Shown here piece after piece: positions 10,367 to 20,591 of a DNA stretch of 64,000 bases. Within the stretch, counting starts at the first letter, position 1, and every line of letters begins with the position of its first letter. The position numbers and the translations under genes were made by a program. Below the pieces are notes generated by a model. It was not told where the DNA came from, searched no databases, and saw only the letters and a program-made list of their open reading frames with translations. Source of the DNA: Salminus brasiliensis (taxonomy: Eukaryota; Chordata; Actinopteri; Characiformes; Bryconidae); NCBI RefSeq assembly GCF_030463535.1, contig NC_132878.1, positions 91,385,007-91,449,006 of the forward strand, in the 5' to 3' direction.

Positions 10367-10710
10367 TATTATTATTATTATCATTATTAGTCCCAGGCAA
10401 ACACTATGCTTTATTGGGGTGCTCCTATTTCTATCATTACAGCAGATTCTCTCTGTGAAGTTGCTGTCAGGCTTGGATTTGACATGGCAGATAGTCCAGA
10501 CGCTGAAGAAGAGATACAGAAGCTGAAACACCCTGCATTCACTTGGTGCTACAGCGCCACCATGTGGTTATGATATGGTACATTATCATTACTTCAATAG
10601 TACAGCACTGCCTTGTGGTTGTAAGCTGCATCAGCAAAACCCGCCCATGACAAAAACAAAAGTGTTTCACTTGTTGGAGATTGGAGAGAAGGGCCTGATG
10701 CTAAATATAA
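10200..10710 (+). repeat. Dispersed composite repeat, copy A
   Basis: Shared blocks with the reverse complement of 37078-37560 include GGTCTTAAAGAGGATCATTT-like, CCCAGGCAAACACTATGC, GGGGTGCTC, CAGCAGATTCTCTCTGTGAA and CAGCAAAACCCGCCCATGA. An (AAT)n/(ATT)n microsatellite lies inside at about 10338-10385, at the place where the other copy has a shorter (AAT)n. The element class is unknown. Confidence 0.75.
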
Positions 10711-11975
10711 AAATAATGAGGTTAGAGAAGGTCCAAGAATATATTAATATATGTTAATAAATATTAAAATAGTTGCATAGTGGAAACTTAGACACTACTA
10801 CCGCAAGTCAGTAAGGAGACCATAGTACTCTGCTATTCGTCCAGGGTTAAACACTGAAATCTGTGTGTGTGTGGGGAGACTTTGATGGTTAAGGTGGTTA
10901 CAAAGCTGGTCATCTGGTAAATCAGTTGGGTAGGATGATTTACAATATACAGTATACAAGCTCTTATCCAGGGTGCATTTGCATCAAAGTTTGGTGGCAA
11001 GGGGTGGTATCTACAAATTAGGCAGCAAGTGAACAGTCAGAAAGATAATGTTAGAAACAGGAAAAATGGACAAGCAAAAAAATTAAAGTCACTTTCACAA
11101 GTTTGGTCAGAATATCTCCAAAACAGCAGGCAGGTCTTGTGGGGTTTTTGTGGAATACAATGGTCAGTACCTACCAAAAGTGGGTCATAGGCACCTAAGG
11201 CTTATGTTGTGACTAGCTGGGTAATGCTGATAGATCATCTAAACCAGTGACTGTAGAAAACATGGATACCATGGTTTTATTGCCTTCTGTTCTACAAAAC
11301 TGCAAAGAACTGTTAATGTCTGTTAATGCGACCAACAGCACAGCATGACACGGCTGTCAGAAAAACTAATTTTAACAGTAATAAGGAATGATAAGTAATA
11401 GTACAATTCACTAGGCTACTTGCCTGACAGCTCAACTACAGCTCAGGTCTTGCAGATGTCTGGACTCCTCCAGGCAAGGCTGTCAATCACTTCAGTCCAG
11501 TCCTAGAGTGTAACCACACATTCTTACGATATAGCAGAATAAGGGTTAAACACTGAAATCTGTGTGTGTGTGTGTTGGGGTGGGGGCACAGGGGCTCCAC
11601 CTACAGTAGGGAAGTGTAATTGGTTCTTTGTGCCACCACTAAAGGACACAGCAGTGTGCCAAGCCCAAAGTGGTAACGTCAACAACGCTCTTCTCCCCAT
11701 TAAATATCGGTGGAGCATCTACAGTACATAATTTTGAAGTAGTTTTGAAATTGCTTCATAATGTTGCTATAAGCTGAAATGTGAGCAAATATTCAACATG
11801 GCTGTCACTAATTTTGTAATGAGGGGTTTCTACACTGCAGCAATTCTATGACAGCCCTCTCAGAGTAGATATGGATGGTCTGTTCTTGTTGACAGTCTGA
11901 GCCACCTGAGGAACAGCTCTTCTTCTGCTTTTCCTTAGATATGAGCACAATCTCTAGCACAATCTTCAGCCATGT
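10711..11975. other. Mostly unassigned, with Tc1-like remnant and a duplicated word
   Basis: GGGTTAAACACTGAAATCTG followed by (TG)n occurs at about 10845 and again at 11546. At about 11095-11195 the words ATATCTCCAAAACAGCAGG, GGTCTTGTGGGG and TGGTCAGTACCTACCAAAAG resemble part of a common fish Tc1/mariner-like element, the same kind as at 63177-63440. Nothing else is recognised. Confidence 0.35.
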
Positions 11976-11978
11976 TTA

Positions 11979-12182
11979 CTAAGTTTTTTTCCATAGATCT
12001 GCCACCTGTGCCCCAATGAAGCCTCTTCCAAAGTATTTTAGATGTTTATGTCTCATCAACAATGTCTGCAGAACTGGGCCTAGATGTCCTAGATCATCAT
12101 GGAAGGATGTTAGCTGCTTAGTTGTATTGTACACAGTACGAAGAACTGAAAACATCTGCACTCCTTGCACATCTCCACTCAT
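11979..12182 (-). pseudogene. Unrecognised short open frame, possibly an exon fragment
   Basis: It encodes a 67-residue sequence with protein-like composition, including MFSVLRTVYNTTKQL, HDDLGHLGPVLQTLL and KYFGRGFIGAQVADLW. A stop lies directly upstream of its ATG in the same frame, and the neighbouring frame upstream reads VEIYGTKGGRTSEK, which hints at an older, longer reading frame broken by indels. I do not recognise the family and see no promoter or splice pattern. Confidence 0.25.
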
Positions 12183-12504
12183 TTATTCAGGTCTTCCATT
12201 CATTTTTCAGATGTCCGTCCACCTTTGGTCCCATAAATCTCTACATCAAGTGCAGGTTCTTTAACACCTTTAAAGGGTTTTTCACACATACCTCGATTAC
12301 AGATATGGTTCTTTATAAAAGCAAAAGTGCTGCAAAATTGCTCAAACAACCATCGGGTCTTTATTTTTAAGAGGAAAACCTAATAATGATAATACAGTTA
12401 AATGTATTGCAAATTGGTGGAACATGCTCTACAAGCCAGTTTACCATAAAGGCCTGATTCATGTGGTAACAAGCAGTTCATCTGGTTTTGCCTGTTTTTA
12501 CTGT

Positions 12505-12640
12505 CAGGCCTACCGATGCAAATAAGGACTTCCTGATTGTTTCTGTTCATTTGTGTTGATTCATGTTCAGTTGGGTTCTCTCACTGCTCATTATTTTGTT
12601 CATGTGTTGCACCTGGGACTGGGAGTACTTAAGGAGTAAA
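12505..12640 (+). mobile_element. Partial gypsy LTR (same family as the solo LTR at 16128)
   Basis: GTGTTGATTCATGTTCAGTT-like words and CACCTGGGACTGGGAGTACT then TAAGGAG match the reverse complement of 16128-16517. The match stops abruptly where the Tc1 element begins at about 12643. Confidence 0.55.
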
Positions 12641-12642
12641 AT

Positions 12643-13775
12643 GCACAAAATGCAGTTTTTAAGTTTTTTATTACTATGTGTGAAAAAATCCAAACCTACA
12701 TGGCCCTTTTTGAAAAAGTGATTGCCCCCTCCCCTGTCAAAACATACATTAAATATGGTTTATCACATCTTTGGAAAGCTAAGTTATTATTACCACATCT
12801 GTTCTCAATCAAGAAATCACTTAAATAGGATCTGCCTGACCTACCTGACATCATGGTGTGATCCAAATACATTCAGGAACAAATGAGAAGTAATTGAGAT
12901 CCATCAGTCTGGAAAAGGTTATAAAGTGTTAGGAGTCCAGTAAACAACAGTGAGAGCCATTATCCACAAAGGGTGAAAACATGGAATAGTGGTAATCTTC
13001 CCAGGACAACAGCCAAAGAACTGCAGACAAAAAGCTAATCATCTTGGAAGGCATATGTCCCATTATATCTGGCATAAAAGTACCACAGCATTTCAGAAAA
13101 GAAACATCATACTAACAGTAAAATATGGTGGTGGTAGTGTGATGTGGCTGTTTTGCTGCTTCAGGACCTGTAAGATGTGCTTTGGTAAATGGAACCATGA
13201 ATTCAGCTGTCTACCAAAAAATCCTGAAGGAGAATTACCAGCCATCTGTTCTAGACCTTAAGCTGAAGTGCACCTGGGTTCTCCAGCAGGACAATGATCC
13301 AAAACACACCAGCAAGTCCAACTCTGAATGGCTTAAGAAAAACTAAATGAAGACTTTGGAGTGGCCCTGTCAAAGTCCTGACCTGAATCCGATTGAGATG
13401 CAGTGGCATGGCCTTAAAAAGGCAGTTCATGCTCGAAAACACCCCAATATGACCGAATTACAACAATTCTGCAAAGATAAGTCAGACAAAATTCATCCAC
13501 AGTGCTGTAAAAGACTCATTGCCAGTTATCACAAACACTTGATTGCAGTTGTTTCTGTTAAGGGTGGCCGAACCAGTTATTAGGTTCAGGGGGGAATCAC
13601 TTTTTCACACAGTGCCATGAATGGTTTAGATTTTTTTTCCCATTAATTATAAAAACCTTCATTTAAAAACTGCATTGCGTGTTTAATTGTGTTGTATCCA
13701 AAACATTTAAGTAAAACAAACGTAAAAAATAAGATATCAGGAAGGGGGCAAACACTTTTTAACATCACTGTAGAT
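12643..13775 (+). mobile_element. Tc1-like DNA transposon, internally deleted and dead
   Basis: Terminal inverted repeats are visible: the left end has CAGTTTTTAAG...AAATCCAAACCTACATGGCCC and the right end (about 13610-13690) has its diverged complement. The transposase survives in pieces on the plus strand: VKYGGGSVMWLF (about 13119-13155), then NDPKHTSKS and SPDLNPIEMQWHGLKKAVHA (about 13370-13430), with the C-terminal LIA..KGGRTSY. The DxxH and SPDLNPIE words belong to the DDE catalytic core. The N-terminal half is largely missing and frames shift, so no active enzyme is made. The element is about 1.1 kb, against roughly 1.6 kb for intact relatives. Sequence beyond the right TIR (13690-13775) has no equivalent at the left, so the left outer end is probably lost. 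Confidence 0.85.
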
Positions 13776-13779
13776 ATAC

Positions 13780-14080
13780 AGTAGATACATAACTATAGGT
13801 TTTACATCATCTCCAGTCCAGATGAGTGGAACTTAAGTACAAAAACACACCTCATGATCTTTCAAAGCACTTTCATGTGATGTGTTTCTAACCTAAGCTA
13901 CAAAGGCTCTGATACAGCCCACCAAAATCCAACCTGTCAGACTGTACAGATTGTAAATCAGAATTAAGGGTGTGATCTTATTTACATCTTATTTAATTGT
14001 GTTATTACAGTCCTGCATTATTGCAGCACAATCGCACTAATTACTCATCACTTCTGCTGGATAAATATATTGGTCGGCTC
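13780..14080. other. Unassigned spacer before the orphan MS4A exon
   Basis: No other MS4A exon is recognised here. An acceptor-like TTATTACAG at about 14003-14011 precedes a stretch without recognisable coding similarity. Confidence 0.3.
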
Positions 14081-14087
14081 TACCTAG

Positions 14088-14222
14088 TTGTTGCATGGGG
14101 GACTGGATATCATGATAATCGTGTTGGGCGTCCTTCAACTTTGCCTCATGGTCAACTCATGCGTTGTGAGTCTGAAGGCTCTGTGCAGGAAGAAGAAGAT
14201 AAAATGGTATAAAAGTCTTTAA
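14088..14222 (+). pseudogene. Orphan MS4A-type last exon
   Basis: After an acceptor-like CTACCTAG the frame reads ...GLDIMIIVLGVLQLCLM, VNSCVVSLKALCRKKK, then IKWYKSL and TAA. It aligns codon by codon with the last exon of the intact minus-strand MS4A gene (44404-44532: VGVDILMIVLSVLQLC...CLKALCKKKKGDKVV). This is the fourth transmembrane helix and cytoplasmic tail. The helix is preserved; a small deletion after the Lys run shifts the frame and replaces the final residues. No upstream exons of an MS4A gene were found on this strand. It is therefore probably a relic, although a distant upstream gene using this exon outside my recognition cannot be excluded. Confidence 0.75.
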
Positions 14223-14631
14223 AAAGTGATTTTGTGGTTTGTGAAGTGATGTGGCTAGTGTGGATAACAAGTAAAGTATACCAAGTAGCATCATCTAAAC
14301 TGCATGTGCACTTCTTCATTGATTTGTTAAATAAGACTTCAGACTTGCTTATGTCTGAAACGGTCTGATACCAGAGACATCAGTAGACCCAATTTTCTAG
14401 GAAGGTAAAATGTGGTCATGTGGGGACCAAAACGTCAGGCATAATGCAGAATCATACATCAGGACGGATCTAATAATGGTCTTAATCTTGCACACCAAAT
14501 TAATTTAGAATCCATGTTCTCAGTGGCGATGCTCCTTCTTTTTTTAAAAATGAAACAAATAATCACCTCAGACCCTAATAATCTAATATTATAAACTAGT
14601 CATAAACTAATAGTCATAAACAAAGAGTCAA

Positions 14632-14960
14632 ATTTCAGCTGAGGGCAGAACAACAGACAGTTCAATTCAGTGGAAGAACCAGTCATAATAGATACCCATT
14701 AAAATCCTTGTTTCAGCTGTGGGTGGGATAACAAGCAGCTAAATTCTGTTGAAGAACCAATCAAAATCCCTAATTCAGCTGTGTGTGAGACAGTCAAGGA
14801 CAGAGCAGACAGTCAAACCCAAATGCAGAAACAAACTAAATCTCTATTTCAACAGTGGACGGGACAGCAGGCAGTTCATTTCAGTGGAAGAACCAATCAG
14901 AACGAATCAAAATCTCCATTTCAGCTGAGGGCTGGACAGATCGTTAATTTCAGTGGAAGT
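14632..14960. repeat. Imperfect ~75-bp tandem repeat
   Basis: About four diverged units share TTTCAGCTG, a GGGA/GGACA motif, CAG-CAGTT or CAGCTAA, TTCAGTGGAAGAACCA and ATCAAAATC in the same order (about 14632, 14710, 14860, 14920). Units are unequal in length. Confidence 0.6.
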
Positions 14961-14964
14961 GAGG

Positions 14965-15515
14965 TGTTCTTGGAAGGACTTCTCTTGGAAGGAGACTCGT
15001 GATCACTGTCTTTCAGCTGCAATCATGAAACATTTTATTCCAATCAAAAGTACAGTGTGGATTGAGTCTGCCAATACTCTGCCCCTCTGCTATCTCTCTA
15101 GACAAAGGAACACCTCACGTTTTATACCTACTACAGGTCAGGTGTTGATGTACAGTTTCCAAATGTAGGATGTCAAGCATCCAATCCATAAGGGGTGAAA
15201 ATCAGCCTCCACCGTTGCTTAATATATATAGTACACATAAAGATACCACTGGATCCACTTGACATTTCTGTCATACACATCGGAATGGTTTAGCCTATTG
15301 TAGCCTAACTATATTATTCCTCAACTCCATACCATTCCTTCAGGTCTATGAACAACCGCATGGCTAATGAATATACTTCAGAAGAATATGGTTGTACCAA
15401 TCCTGACAATGAGCGAGCAAGAGAGCCTCGCAAATAACGTGGATAGCAGGGTGACCTGCTCCTGAATGAGGACACTGTGCAGAAGCTTTCTTCAACACAC
15501 CTCTAATAGTACAGG
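14965..15515. other. Unassigned spacer
   Basis: No coding exon, repeat family or regulatory pattern is recognised in this stretch. Confidence 0.3.
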
Positions 15516-15519
15516 GAAC

Positions 15520-15735
15520 CTCTCATGTGACCTCAAGGTCCCAAATTATACAATTCTCCATGGAGTTGAGGCTCCTTAAGTACCCCCAGTCCCAGGTGAA
15601 ACACATGAGCCAAACAATAAACGATTACAACTGAAATAAAACACATGAACACAAATGACTGTACCAAACACACATGAATGTAAATGAACACAAACCGACT
15701 CAACTGAACCAAACACACATGAACACAATGTTGGT
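15520..15735 (-). mobile_element. Partial gypsy-type LTR
   Basis: It matches the middle of the solo LTR at 16128-16517 in the same orientation: CCATGGAGTTGAGGCTCCTT, AAGTACCCCCAGT, GGTGAAACACATGA and ACACAAACCGACTCAACT are shared. Both LTR ends are missing. Confidence 0.75.
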
Positions 15736-15737
15736 TT

Positions 15738-15860
15738 GATAAGGGCATTTAATCGTTTCAGAGTGGCGTCTAGGCCTGAAGTGAAGTGAACATATTGGGA
15801 ATATGGTAAGTATAAATTCAGTCTGGCCTGGATCTAAGTACAAGGAGTAACAGGTAGCAG
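15738..15860. repeat. Dispersed repeat shared with 7795-7900
   Basis: It starts GATAAGGGCATTTAATCG and contains CTAGGCCTGAA, as at 7795. It directly abuts the partial LTR. Confidence 0.55.
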
Positions 15861-15879
15861 CCATCTTAAAAACTAATAA

Positions 15880-17308
15880 AAAATAATAATTGTGACTTAT
15901 CAACCACAAAGAGAGTTAAAACGTTAAAGTTTATATCCCAGACACCTCTAATCAACATAATCACAGCAGTTTATGGATGTGACTCCTAAGAAACAATAAA
16001 ATCACACTGTTTATGTGCAAATTACAACAGTATATGGATAGTAGATTTACTTCAAAATAACTTTTTTTATAATTTTCACATAATCAAATCATTAACTTAG
16101 TCATTCAGTGTGGGTTTGGCAGGAAACTGTCATGGCGTGCTAGGCCAGACACAGAGGGATGAACACTCAAAGCAAGCAATTTATTTACAAGAACCAAGTA
16201 TACACAAAAGGGCAAAACTAGGTCCCAAACTATACCATTCTCTGCGTTGAACCATGGAGTTGAGGCTCCTTAAGTACCCCCAGTTCCAGGTGAAACACAT
16301 GAACCAAACAATGAACAATTACAACTGAAACAAAACACATGTGAACACAAATGACTGAACCAAACACACATGAATGTAAATGAACACAAACCGACTCAAC
16401 TAAACCAAAAACACATGAACGCAAACATGATGTAACTGAGGCGGAAGTCCTTATATGGGCTCGTGGGCGGCGGCTCGGGATCACCCCAAGGGGGGGCGCA
16501 ATAACGAGAACCTGACAGAAACTTTCAGAATCAGCATTTTTCATAGTGGTGATGGTGGTGGAACCATTCTTACACATATGCTTCTTAATTTTACAAAATT
16601 TTTACTCTAAAACATTTTTTAATCCATTTATAGTGAACAGGTGGTGCATACAGGACATTGTAAGGCCAAATTATCAGCATTACATATGAAACTCTAAAGA
16701 CTTGTGTAGGTTCACTGGTAGTTTTCATAGTAAAAAATAAAATGGCTTTATTTGTGTTGCAGGTGTTCCGAATCCTGCATCTGATCACCACCATTGTAAA
16801 GACTTGATACATTTTTATGAACTGATAGGAAATTAATTTAATAAAGCTGTCCACCACCAAGAGAGTTTAAATGTCTTTTTTACATCCCAGACACCTTGTA
16901 AACTAAAATTATAACTGTACAGTTTGTTTCCACAGAACTTCCACTAATGAGACCTAGATTACAATCTTCTGACTAGTAAACAGCTGGTGTAGAAAGAGCA
17001 AAACAGATGTATGCTGATAATTCTGCCACCGGCATTCACATAGCAATTGCAAATTATGTATAATGTATTATTTAGAAGCTCTTACGCTCTAAACATTCCT
17101 AATATGTTCATATTTAATTTCAATCAAGGTAAACTTGAAAGGTTTATGGGAGCATTTTTACTTATATAGAACCTTCACATCCTGAATTTAAAAATAAAAA
17201 AACGTTCTTCACATCCTGTCAACAAAGTGTTTTTTTTACAGCATCACACCTTTTTTCACACCTCTGTTAGCAGTGTTCTCTTACTGGTGGTTTTGCTGCC
17301 TTTCCTTT
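15880..17308. repeat. Segmental tandem duplication, left part
   Basis: Three landmark blocks recur in the right part at 20592-21450. ATCCCAGACACCTCTAATCA is at about 15937, a shorter form is at about 16888, and it recurs at 21437. The block around AATAAAATGGCTTTATTTGTG is at about 16737 and, changed slightly, at about 21197. The block ATGTTCATATTTAATTT through CCTTCACATCCT to TGCTGCCTTTCC is at 17105-17306 and at 20724-20934. The solo LTR and the LINEs inserted later. No coding frame is recognised in the unit. Confidence 0.7.
16128..16517 (-). mobile_element. Solo LTR of a Ty3/gypsy-type element with 5-bp target duplication
   Basis: The 390-bp unit begins TGTCATGGCG and ends CCTGACA, the TG...CA inverted ends expected of an LTR. 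It is flanked by GAAAC at 16123-16127 and GAAAC at 16518-16522, a perfect 5-bp target site duplication. Read on the minus strand it has CCCATATAAGG (promoter-like) and AATAAATTGC (polyadenylation-like) before the end, hence the strand call. No internal coding part remains, so it arose by LTR-LTR recombination. Related partial LTRs lie at 12505-12640 and 15520-15735. Confidence 0.9.
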
Positions 17309-18362
17309 CAAGTCAAATCAAGATGCTTTTATTGTCATTTCAGCTCTGTACCAGTACACAGTGAAATGACATTAAGTTTTTTTTCCAGAACAAGGGTGCA
17401 ACAATACAAAAACAAAAACAATACAGTACATCGATTTTAATTGGTGCAAACTGATTAAAATGCTATGGGTAGTGGGGGTGGGGGTTTAGTTCAGTCTCTG
17501 TGAGTTCAAAAAACTGACTGCTTGTGGGACAAAGCTATTGCAGAACCATGCAGAGCCTTCTTCCAGACGGCAGCAGTGAAAAAAAGTCAATGTGAGGGAT
17601 GATTGGGTTCTTTACAATGCTGATGGCCTTACGGGTGTGACGTGTGGTGTGACTGTCTGTGACAGAGGGGAGAGAGACCCCTTTAATCTTCTCAGCTGTC
17701 CTCACTTGCTGTAGGATCTTGCGGTCTGAAGCATTGCAATTCCCGAAGCAGGTGATTATGCAGCTGCTCAGGATGCTCTCCACTGTCCCTTTCCTCAGTC
17801 TCCTCAGGAAATAGAGTCGCTGCTGGGCTTTCTTGGTTATGGAGCTGATGTTGAGGGACCACATGAGGTTCTCTGTGATGTGGACACCAAGGAACTTGTT
17901 GCTCTGGATGATTTCCACAACAGAGCCGTTAATGTTCAGGGTGGTGCGGTCGCCTCACACTCTTCTGAAGTCAACATCCATCTCCTTAGTTTTGTCAACA
18001 TTCACAGACAAGTTGTTGGTTCTGCACCAGTCCGTTAGCTGCTCGCTGTTCTTGGTGATGAGGCCCACAACGGACGTATCATCTGCAAATTTCACAATAT
18101 GATTTGTGTTGTACTTCGCAGCACAGTTGTGAGTCAGCAGAATGTACAGCAGTGGGCTTAGCACACAGCCCTGGGGGGCACCGGTACTCAGTATGGTGGT
18201 ACTGGAGATGTTGTTGCCTATCCTGACTGATTGTGGTCTATCAGTCTGGAAATCCAGGACCCAGTTACAGAGGGAGGTGTTCAGGCCCAGCATGCTCAGT
18301 TTTCCAATCTGGTGCTGGGGGATGATGGTGTTAAATGCTGAACCGAAGTCTATAAACAGCAT
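17309..18362 (-). mobile_element. LINE A, 3' part (reverse transcriptase C-terminal half and 3' UTR)
   Basis: On the minus strand the reverse transcriptase reads [14 protein letters not shown] at the right edge, then [16 protein letters not shown], then [11 protein letters not shown] (the FADD catalytic box), [10 protein letters not shown], and later NKFLGVHITENL, QQRLYFLRRLRKG, LPSGRR. Its 3' UTR ends in a TTGATTTGACTTG tail at 17309. It belongs to the non-LTR group with jockey/I-type reverse transcriptase common in fish. A frame break near 17925-17955 and other damage inactivate it. It is interrupted at 18362 by LINE B and continues at 20423. Confidence 0.85.
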
Positions 18363-18664
18363 CAAGTCAAGTCAACTCAAGTGGGTTTTATTGTCATTTT
18401 AACTACATACAGAGTACACAGTGAAACGAAACAATGTTCCTCCAGAACCATGGTGCAACATAGACAGTGCATACAAAACACAAGTGCAACACAATACAAG
18501 TGCGGACAGACAACACAACACAGTACAGACAGAGAATAATAAATAATTGGCGGTAGTGTGCAAATTATGCAGTGTGTAATAAATATTGAGTCCAGTGAGG
18601 TAGTAAAGTTATTAGTGCAAAATGCTTTGTGCAAAAAATGCTTCCCATATTATCTGAGGTAAAT

Positions 18665-18703
<39 letters not shown>

Positions 18704-20422
18704 GCATGTAACAGAAAAGACATCAGTTCAGAAGTTGAGTTGAGTTGAGAAGTCTGATGGCTTGGGGGAAGAAGCTATTGCAGAGTCTGGTCGTGTTGGA
18801 CCGGATGCTGCGGTACCTTCTTCCTGATGGCAGGAGGGAGAACAGTCTGTGTGAAGGGTGGGTGGAGTCATCCACAATGCTGGTTGCTTTGCGGATGCAG
18901 CGGGCAGTGTAAATGTCCATGACGGAGGGGAGAGAGACTCTGATGATCCTCTCAGCTGTCCTCATAATGCGTTGGAGGGACTTGCGGTCAGAGGTTGTGC
19001 AGGTCCCAAACTCAGCAGTGATGCAGCTGCTTAGGATGCTCTCTATGGTCCCTCTATAGAAGAGGGTGAGGATGGGTGGAGGGAGACGGGCCTTTCTCAG
19101 CTTCCGGAGGAAGTAGAGACGCTGCTGGGCTTTCTTGGGCTCTTAACGATCTCCAAAGAGGAGCTGTTGATGTTGAGTGGAGAGTGGTCGTGTCTTGTTT
19201 TCCTGAAGTCAACAACCATTTCCTTGGTCTTCTCTACATTCCAGTGAAGGTTGTTGACTGTACACCAGTCTGTAAGCTGCTGCACCTCCTCTCTGTATGC
19301 TGACTCATCACCTTTGCTGATGAGACCCAGCACAGTTGTATCATCAGCGACCTTTATGATGCTGTTAGAACTGTGTTTCGCAACACAGTCATGAGTCAGC
19401 AGGGTGAACAACAGAGGACTCAGTACACTGCCCTGGGGTGCCCCAGTGTTCATGGTGATGGTGCTGGAGCTGCTGTCCCTGAACCGGACTAACTGAGGGC
19501 CTCCCTGTCAGGAAGTCCAGGATCCAGTTGCAAAGGGGGGTGTTGAGGCCCAGCAAGCTTACCTTCCTGGTGAGATTCCGTGGGATGATGGTGTTAAATG
19601 CTGAACTGAAGTCTATGAACAGCATTCTGACATAGGTGTCCTTCTTTTCCAGGTGGCTAAGGGGAGATGAAGGGTGGTGGTGATGGCATCGTCCGTGGAG
19701 CGGTTGGGACGATATGCAAATTGCAGGGGGTCCAATGAAGAGGGCAGTTTTGTTTTGATGTTCCTCATGACTAGCCTCTCGAAGCACTTCATGATGATGG
19801 GCGTGAGAGCAACAGGACGGTAGTCATTGAGGCAGGACACCGTAGACTTCATCGGCACGGGGACGATGGTGGTGGTCTTGAGGCACGTTGGGACAGTGGA
19901 GCTGCGCAGGGAGACGTTGAAGATGTCCGTGAGAACATCTGTCAACTGGTCTGCACACTCTCTGAGCACTCTGCCGGGGATGTTGTCTGGTCCTGCAGCT
20001 TTCCGTGGGTTGACTCTGCGCAGAGTTTTCCTCATGTCCACTGCAGTCAGGCTCAACACCTGCTCATCTGGCTTGGGTGTGATCTTGCTCACCAACGTGT
20101 TGTTCTGTGCCTTAAACCATGCATAGAAGTTGTTCAGGGCATCGGGGAGGAAGGCATCATTGTCACAGGATGGTGGCATTGTCCTGTAGTTTGTGATTTC
20201 CTGGATGCCCATGCCACATGTGCCGCGTGTTACCCGTGTCCTTGAAGTGGCTGTGGATTCTCTGGGCCTGTGTTCGCTTTGCCTCTCGGATGGCTCGTGA
20301 CAATTTGGCTCTTGCATTCCTCAGGGCCACCTTGTCACCCACTCTGAAGGCCGAGTCGTGGGTCTTCAGTAGCGCACGCACCTCAGGAGTCATCCACGGC
20401 TTCTGGTTTGGGCGTGTGGTGA
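18363..20422 (-). mobile_element. LINE B, 5'-truncated, inserted into LINE A
   Basis: It begins on the right with a linker region (about 20163-20393: [19 protein letters not shown]...). The reverse transcriptase follows: [88 protein letters not shown], and the C-terminal RTAERIIRVSLPSV and LFSLLPSGRRYRSI. The 3' UTR includes an (AG)n tract and ends in a (TTGAC)n-type tail at 18363. Frame breaks (for example near 19097-19140 and 19390-19620) show that it is inactive. The ends are fixed by the sequence of the interrupted host LINE. Confidence 0.88.
18672..18700. repeat. (AG)n microsatellite
   Basis: A run of about 14 AG dinucleotides lies inside the 3' UTR of LINE B. Confidence 0.95.
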
Positions 20423-20591
20423 CATTCTGACGTAGGTGTCTTTATTGCCAAGGTGGGTGAGAGCCCGGTGGGGTGTGGTGGTGATGGAATCGTCTGTTAA
20501 ATGATAAGCAAACTGCTGGCCTTTAATGTGTCTCATGACAAAGCACTTCATGGCAATGGGATGGTATTTGTTGCGGCAGGACATCGTGGAC
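20423..20591 (-). mobile_element. LINE A, continuation to the right of LINE B
   Basis: CATTCTGACGTAGGTGTC here is the sequence expected next to the break in LINE A at 18360-18362, as judged from LINE B's own copy at about 19622-19640. LINE A is 5'-truncated at about 20591, where the host segment resumes. Confidence 0.75.

Noticed and set aside
9574-10526. Long open frames with HTHTSDQ or SVCVHCH repeats on both strands
   Set aside because: They are produced by the 45-bp minisatellite, whose period is divisible by three. The same array is open on both strands and shows no other coding sign.
12989-13583. Functional Tc1 transposase gene
   Set aside because: The N-terminal half is missing and the remaining motifs are spread over different frames.
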